This document shows, piece after piece, positions 59,901 through 64,000 of a stretch of DNA of 64,000 nucleotides. Source of the DNA: Phorcus lineatus (Eukaryota > Mollusca > Gastropoda > Trochida > Trochidae); assembly GCA_921293015.1 (NCBI GenBank), contig OV121083.1, positions 32,728,908-32,792,907 on the forward strand, read 5' to 3'. A program made the position numbers and the translations under genes. Every line of letters starts with the position of its first letter. Positions within the stretch are counted from its first letter, which is position 1. A model generated the notes under the pieces. The model did no database searches. It had not been told where the DNA came from and saw only the letters and a list, made by a program, of their open reading frames with translations.

Positions 59901-61353
59901 ACAAGTTACACCACTTTCAAGATGCAAAAATAATAATTGTAGTTCATTCCGGAATCTAATCATAACCATGATAATCTAGTGTAAACATCTCTGATGATTA
60001 TGACCAATGAATAGGCATATGATTCTTAAAATGGACAACACAGCATTCCACAATTAAAATTTCATTAATTTCCGGACATTGATACAGCCTCAGTGACATT
60101 TTTTCTACGACATTTACACAACTTGAGTTTACTCAAAATGATAGCAGCACTTTTTCAGATGCTCGAACAGATGTGCACTGACAAACGTTGGGAACGTCTT
60201 TAAACAAGACACATGGCTGTGTTGACACCAAGAAATGTAAAGAAAGCAAGAGATGTGAGGCTGCAGGCTTATTCTATTAAGAAATGCACATACAAAATGC
60301 AAATGTTTCTGATTGCTTGTCATTTTCACAATACACAGTGCATCAGTAACAGTTAACAATTTTGCTTATTATTTCCTAGAAAAGTTTCAATGATCCCTAT
60401 AAAATTGTGAAAAGTATATTTAGGACATCAAATTATCAATATTCAAATCAAAGCTATTTTGATCAGCTTAGCTGAATATTTGTGCAATACAAATGTTTCA
60501 ATGAATGAAAAGAATGACTGAATATATAAGGAGAAATGCTCTTTGAGATGACTTTGGGAATGGAAAGAGAATGATGACAAACTAACCTTTTCCTCAAGGA
60601 CAGGATTGTCAGACCGGGTGCTTGGGCGCTCTCGAGTGACAATGTGCTCAACAAAGAGAAGCAGACATCTCCAAAAGTACTGCTTCTGACCAACTATCTT
60701 CACCAGCTTGGTGAACAGCATCATCTTGCGGTGCTGCGGGATGTGAGGATAGGCATCTACAAACACTCGCATTACCATGGTGATCACCTCCTCAGCCTTG
60801 CTTGTCACACCAGAGGATTCACCAGACTTCTCTTCACAGGTCTGTTAGGACAACATCAAACTACATTAGAAGCTAAACCCTCACCACACATAATAAAAGT
60901 CTATATTAAATGAAGTTCAGACAATATACTTCGAAAAGTTAATAGGATTTTCAGATATACACAAGTTTACATACAGTGATGAGAGCTGGTATGACATTCT
61001 CTAGGATTTTGCTGATGACATGAAAGCTGTAGCTGTCGTCCTGACGTAGAATGTTTGCTCCCATAAAGGTAAAGACTGTCATTATGTTGTGCAGCAAGTG
61101 CTCCTGTAAGAAACATAAACATTGTCAAGTGCAAGGACAAAGAAAGACCAACTGTCAACTGCTTTACATGAAAATCTAGGTATATTATTATTCTTGTTAA
61201 AGGGAGTTGAAGCAAAGTATAAAAGTGGTACCGGGCAGATTTTGGCGGAGACTGTGAGTACAAGGAGGGCCTGGTGGTGGGTTTGTGGGTTATCTGACGT
61301 CCGTATACACTGCACAATCAGATCCATGCTGAAGTCCTCCACACGTATTGAGC
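39950..61353 (-). CDS. HEATR1: HEATR1/UTP10 nucleolar HEAT-repeat protein, C-terminal ~880 aa (5' exons outside window)
   Basis: Twenty exons, 5' to 3': 61353-61232, 61103-60975, 60841-60587, 57987-57855, 57614-57445, 57140-56970, 55666-55523, 54428-54261, 54117-53939, 53547-53448, 49428-49361, 48990-48906, 47913-47779, 47563-47459, 45596-45526, 45425-45325, 43492-43335, 43106-42948, 40539-40431, 40038-39950. All junction phases are compatible and the sequence is collinear with human HEATR1 to its last residue (ours LGEPLQKYF-stop, human LGEPLQSYF). Known: HEATR1, yeast Utp10, is a large alpha-solenoid of the t-UTP/SSU processome in the nucleolus, needed for rRNA transcription and 18S pre-rRNA processing. 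No broken exon is seen, so the gene looks functional. Confidence 0.95.
40540..41470. repeat. ~58-62-bp minisatellite made of HEATR1 exon 19 acceptor sequence
   Basis: About 15 units of ctacctgaaggacagagaca, caacactcctgtacaaccac, actcatcctatccccccaac. The first unit (cacctgaaggac) is the true acceptor of exon 19 (minus strand gtccttcag|GTG). Each unit therefore repeats a pyrimidine-rich tract plus CAG, a ready-made decoy acceptor. Confidence 0.9.
41480..42940. other. HEATR1 intron, dispersed repeat then plain sequence
   Basis: 41480-41900 is the right copy of the segment duplicated at 39.31-39.83 kb. From 41900 to 42940 nothing is recognised; the plus frame 41871-42125 lacks any supporting motif. 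Confidence 0.5.
44864..45040. mobile_element. 177-bp foldback element with ~62-bp near-perfect arms
   Basis: The left arm (aaagggggttgaccatccaa, cagatgacaaactcaggagt, aggtgccatgaattttattg) is repeated inverted on the right (caataaaattcatggctcct, actcctgagtttgtcatccg, tttgatggtcaacccccttt). Flanking ttgagaaaaagtt occurs on both sides (44.757 and 45.042 kb), suggesting a target duplication around a slightly larger unit. It sits inside an older dispersed repeat in a HEATR1 intron. Confidence 0.87.
46165..46791 (-). mobile_element. TTAA-flanked ~627-bp non-autonomous element (copy A)
   Basis: TTAA on both sides (46161-64, 46792-95), with ends atgcactagtgcacgcc and gcgtgcactagtgcct inverted. The interior is collinear, in reverse orientation, with 58204-58807. 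TTAA targets suggest a piggyBac- or Kolobok-type transposase supplied in trans. No ORF. Confidence 0.88.
47195..47458. repeat. 41-bp minisatellite made of the HEATR1 exon 14 end plus donor
   Basis: Six units of cagctgaccttgtacagcat, gggtctgaatgtatatattgt directly adjoin the real exon end at 47459. On the minus strand every unit ends in the exon 14 terminus (cccatgctgtacaag) followed by GTCAGC, its donor. The unit thus duplicates about 22 nt of coding exon with its splice site. Confidence 0.92.
47914..48625. repeat. 28-bp minisatellite made of the HEATR1 exon 13 acceptor
   Basis: About 26 units of ctctcctgcaacacacaacc followed by agtctata, some 26 bp. The first overlaps the start of exon 13. 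On the minus strand each unit is tgtgttgcag|GAGAG, identical to the genuine acceptor. It produces long open frames on the plus strand that are artefacts. Confidence 0.93.
48906..54428 (-). CDS. HEATR1: HEATR1 exons 8-12
   Basis: Segments: EEALLGLVGELSTIVKKTTL, NGQSALYSLKVLCRLLGARH, KDNPHVLACALLYVGEVCAD, KVHAIPYLSNFMPKVIKILA, LHKVLENLPHFLSPYILDI, then LPARVMLPTIVSCYE at the start of the BP28CT region. Phases 0, 2, 0, 2, 0 follow these five exons. The 4-kb intron between exons 10 and 11 holds a LINE insertion and a pogo-like element. Confidence 0.94.
49477..51491. repeat. 108-bp direct repeats (49477-49584 and 51384-51491) flanking a LINE
   Basis: Both copies read atgtttatgtacatcggcat, cggcacgaaggctatcaggg, atgcggaggctttggagact and end ccccttctc-gagat, with about 3-4 differences in 108 bp. 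They bracket exactly the LINE body and its poly(T), so they are best read as one unusually long target-site duplication. Confidence 0.85.
49585..51383 (-). mobile_element. 5'-truncated LINE (CR1/L2-like) in a HEATR1 intron
   Basis: The minus strand carries LLLLINFKKPFDSIVRNYLC, FFNFGENFIDLIATFYNDI and GFPSSPFKIERGCQG, the RT palm blocks (D-F-K-K-x-F-D-S type and R-G-C-R-Q-G). Downstream come LPKLNHLFSALPRPPESVND and LSIWRNKPKLKEIPLFF. The 3' end is a T-rich run on the plus strand (49586-49617), i.e. a poly(A)-like tail. Frameshifts and stops make it dead. Confidence 0.87.
51492..51900. other. GC-richer block of unknown origin, LINE target
   Basis: Continues the pre-insertion sequence of the 108-bp duplication and is clearly GC-richer than its surroundings. 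Minus-strand text includes MGDLMSEILKEFRTSVPLLG, CVPPTEPCPRRTWSCRDCSE and HDPTHPPISNTLRG. It could be a decayed retroelement gag-like or gene fragment. I do not recognise it. Confidence 0.35.
52079..52629. mobile_element. ~551-bp pogo/Tigger-like non-autonomous element, TA target
   Basis: The left end cagtcaactcgctatagtcc, continuing ggcc, and the inverted right end cagtcagacctcgataatcc, continuing gaac, are each preceded by TA. Internal copies of gtccgaac and ctatccgaacg strengthen the link; this terminus type is familiar from pogo/Tigger/Jerky-type elements. No transposase ORF. Confidence 0.75.
54460..55372. repeat. 14-bp (gtctccacacacca) minisatellite, ~900 bp
   Basis: Variant units gtctccacacacca, gtttccacacacccc and gtctccacacatca in higher-order blocks. 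It starts about 30 bp from the HEATR1 exon 8 acceptor and runs most of the way to exon 7. Frames across it (Cys/Trp/Val repeats on the minus strand) are artefacts. Confidence 0.95.
55523..57987 (-). CDS. HEATR1: HEATR1 exons 4-7
   Basis: Segments: PPQELEFLLTLAASLSPTTL, LKTAQDTLTYLSCLPDDKD, SLSCHTAKQLRHFKYAALHL, VDQYTNTPTAKFWKAYLHKA, YELLDK, IASLLPDGVFVEVI, HPLPTVQRKAMELLNTRLQQ. These align in order with human HEATR1 (for example TSKQLRHFKFL, LTVKFWRALLSKAYDLLDKV, NPLPSVRRKALDLLNNKLQQ). Confidence 0.95.
58204..58807 (+). mobile_element. TTAA-flanked ~604-bp non-autonomous element (copy B)
   Basis: TTAA at 58200-03 and 58808-11, with ends aggcactattgcacgc and gtgtgcactagtgcgt. Collinear with copy A inverted: gaacttatgcattcact, tcgatgcaatgaaata, acgttaagacagccg, ctatggttagctgtgcac, aaacggataaatta, tgcattaaatacttccggcc. 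Confidence 0.88.
58850..60586. other. HEATR1 intron, nothing recognised
   Basis: AT-rich sequence with frequent homopolymer runs. No repeat family, RNA gene or coding pattern identified. Confidence 0.5.
60587..61353 (-). CDS. HEATR1: HEATR1 first three exons visible in window
   Basis: Segments: MDLIVQCIRTSDNPQTHHQA (human IVKCIRFSNNPQTHHQA), HNIMTVFTFMGANILRQDDS and YSFHVISKILENVIPALI (human HNIMSIFTFMGANVMRLDDT), RVFVDAYPHIPQHRKMMLFT (human FVDALPHVPEHRRLPIL). The first begins at phase 1 with acceptor ctgtcaacag, so at least one more 5' exon lies beyond the adjoining minisatellite. Confidence 0.95.
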
Positions 61354-61389
61354 CTGTTGACAGCAAAAGTGCATCACGTAAAGCTTACC

Positions 61390-64000
61390 AGATAACTTGA
61401 CTTGTAGAGAGAAACTAGATTTGTAGAGTCACTAGATTTGTAGACAGTCACTAGAGTTGTAGAGAGCCACTGGACTTGTAGAGTCACTAGACTTGTAGAG
61501 TCACTAGATTTGTAGACAGTCACTAGACTTGTAGACAGTAACTTGACTTGTAGAGTCACTAGACTTGTAGAGAGTCACTAGGCTTGTAGAGAGTAACCGT
61601 ACTTGTAGAGAGTAACCGTACTTGTAGAGAGTCACCATACTTGTAGAGAGTCACCAGACTTGTAGAGAGTAACTAGACTTGTAGACAGTAACTAGACTTG
61701 TAGAGAGTCACTAGACTTGTAGATAGTCACCGTACTTGTAGAGAGTCACCATACTTGTAGAGAGTCACTAGGCTTGTAGAGTGTCACCATACTTGTAGAG
61801 AGTCACTTGTAGAGAGTCACTACACTTGTAGAGAGTCACCGTACTTGTAGAGAGTCACCGTACTTGTAGAGAGTCACTAGGCTTGTAGAGAGTCACCAGA
61901 CTTGTAGAGATACACTAGACTTGTAGTAGTCACTAGACTTGTAGACAGTAACTAGACTTGTAGAGAGTCACCATACTTGTAGAGAGTCACTAGACTTGTA
62001 GTAGTCACTAGACTTGTAGTAGTCACCGTACTTGTAGAGAGTCACTAAGCTTGTAGAGAGTCACCATACTTGTAGAGAGTCACTAGACTTGTAGAGAGTC
62101 ACAAGACTTGTAGATAGTCATCGTACTTGTAGAGAGTCACCATACTTGTAGAGAGTCACCATACTTGTAGTGAGTCACTAGACTTGTAGACAGTAACTAG
62201 ACTTGTAGAGAGTCACCATACTTGTAGAGAGTCACTAGACTTGTAGTAGTCACTAGACTTGTAGTAGTCACCGTACTTGTAGAGAGTCACTAGGCTTGTA
62301 GAGAGTCACCATACTTGTAGAGAGTCACTAGACTTGTAGAGAGTCACTAGACTTGTAGTATTCACTAGACTTGTAGACAGTAACTAGACTTGTAGTAATC
62401 ACTAGACTTGTAGACAGTAACTAGACTTGTAGAGAGTCACCATACTTGTAGAGAGTCACTAGACTTGTAAAGAGTCACCACACTTGTAGATAGTCACCGT
62501 ACTTGTAGAGAGTCACTAGACTTGTAGAGAGTCACTAGGCTTGTAGAGAGTCACCATACTTGTAGAGAGTCACTAGACTTGTAGAGAGTCACTAGACTTG
62601 TAGTAATCACTAGACTTGTGAGACAGTAACTAGACTTGTAGTAATCACTAGACTTGTAGACAGTAACTAGACTTGTAGAGAGTCACCATACTTGTAGAGA
62701 GTCACTAGACTTGTAGAGAGTCACCACACTTGTAGATAGTCACCGTACTTGTAGAGAGTCACTAGGCTTGTAAAGAGTCACCATACTTGTAGAGAGTCAC
62801 TAGACTTGTAGAGAGTCACTAGACTTGTAGATAGTCACTAGGCTTGTAGAGAGTCACCATACTTGTAGAGAGTCACTAGACTTGTAGAGAGTCACTAGAC
62901 TTGTAGAGAGTCACCGTACTTGTAGAGAGTCACCATACTTGTAGAGAGTCACTAGGCTTGTAGAGAGTCACCAGACTTGTAGAGTCACCATACTTGTAGA
63001 GAGTCACTAGACTTGTAGAGATACACTAGACTTGTAGTAGTCACTAGACTTGTAGACAGTAACTAGACTTGTAGACAGTAACTAGACTTGTAGAGTGTCA
63101 CCATACTTGTAGAGAGTCACCATACTTGTAGAGAGTCACTAGACTTGTAGTAGTCACTCGACTTGTAGTAGTCACCGTACTTGTAGAGAGTCACTAGGCT
63201 TGTAAAGAGTCACCATACTTGTAGAGAGTCACTGGACTTGTAGAGAGTCACTAGACTTGTAGATAGTCACTAGGCTTGTAGAGAGTCACCAGACTTGTAG
63301 AGAGTCACTAGACTTGTAGAGAGTCACTAGACTTGTAGAGAGTCACCGTACTTGTAGAGAGTCACTAGTCTTGTAGAGAGTCACCATACTTGTAGAGAGT
63401 CACTAGACTTGTAGAGAGTCACTAGACTTGTAGATAGTCATCGTACTTGTAGAGAGTCACCATACTTGTAGAGAGTCACTAGACTTGTAGAGAGTCACCG
63501 TACTTGTAGAGAGTCACCTTACTTGTAGAGAGTCACCATACTTGTAGAGAGTCACCATACTTGTAGAGAGTCACCATACTTGTAGAGAGTCACTAGACTT
63601 GTAGAGAGTCACTAGACTTGTAGATAGTCATCGTACTTGTAGAGAGTCACCATACTTGTAGAGAGTCACCGTACTTGTAGAGAGTCACCGTACTTGTAGA
63701 TAGTCATCGTACTTGTAGAGAGTCACCATACTTGTAGAGAGTCACCATACTTGTAGAGAGTCACTAGACTTGTAGTAGTCACCGTACTTGCAGAAAGTCA
63801 CCATACTTGTAGAGAGTCACCAGACTTGTAGAGAGTCACCATACTTGTAGACAGTCACTAGACTTGTAGACAGTAACTAGACTTGTAGAGAGTCACTAGA
63901 CTTGTAGATAGTCATCGTACTTGTAGAGAGTCACCATACTTGTAGAGAGTCACCATACTTGTAGAGAGTCACTAGACTTGTAGTAGTCACCGTACTTGTA
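61390..64000. repeat. 19-20-bp minisatellite (gagagtcactagacttgta), >2.6 kb, runs off the window
   Basis: Well over 100 units with variants ccatacttgtagagagtca, ccgtacttgtagagagtca, actagacttgtagtagtca and gtaactagacttgtagaca, arranged in higher-order blocks (several multi-unit strings recur). It starts about 40 bp from the acceptor of the first HEATR1 exon in view. Confidence 0.97.

Noticed and set aside
61390..64000. CRISPR-like array
   Set aside because: Units are contiguous without unique spacers, eukaryotic context; ordinary minisatellite.

Overview
The window looks like nuclear DNA of an intron-rich, AT-rich marine invertebrate, most likely a mollusc and perhaps a bivalve. The basis is the gene content (HEATR1, an invertebrate gp130-type receptor, a lectin/EGF/ZP protein), long introns with GT/AG boundaries, Tc1/mariner, pogo-like and CR1/L2-like remnants, and many small inverted-repeat elements. 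The species assignment is inference. Nothing in it looks bacterial or viral.

Three protein-coding genes, all on the minus strand, account for nearly all real coding sequence. Exons were assembled by hand from GT/AG sites, reading frame and intron phase. (1) 61353 down to 39950: the last 20 exons (about 880 codons) of HEATR1/UTP10, a nucleolar HEAT-repeat subunit of the SSU processome; its 5' exons lie beyond the right edge. (2) 28381 down to about 13695: an apparently complete 15-exon class I cytokine receptor of the gp130/LIFR/Domeless type, ordered signal peptide, Ig, two-domain cytokine module, three FN3 domains, TM helix, box 1, short tail. It is preceded by a tandem array of CRE sites. 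(3) 11744 down to at least 1484: a secreted or membrane-tethered protein with signal peptide, C-type lectin domain, one laminin/MEGF-type EGF, an 18-nt micro-exon and the start of a ZP domain; its 3' end is outside the window or lost. Genes 2 and 3 are head-to-tail and both look like cell-surface recognition or signalling proteins; HEATR1 is an unrelated housekeeping neighbour.

Layout: 0-1.4 kb LINE remnant plus a 20-bp tandem array; 1.5-11.7 kb lectin/ZP gene with a dead Tc1-like copy in its first intron; 12.0 kb MITE; 13.6-28.4 kb cytokine receptor with MITEs, a dead mariner and a Tc1 remnant in introns; 28.4-28.7 kb CRE array; 28.7-39.9 kb intergenic, holding a 3-kb TIR element full of one 15-bp motif and a second TIR element; 39.9-61.4 kb HEATR1, whose introns carry minisatellites, TTAA-flanked elements, a LINE with a 108-bp target-site duplication and a pogo-like element; 61.4-64 kb a minisatellite running off the edge.

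The least explained pattern is that at least five tandem arrays, in two unrelated genes, abut or include a genuine splice site, so each unit carries a copy or near-copy of the donor or acceptor. The other standouts are the gp130 domain and intron-phase architecture in an invertebrate locus, the CRE/ETS array next to its start codon, and the 3-kb element with about 17 copies of a Myb-site-like motif.
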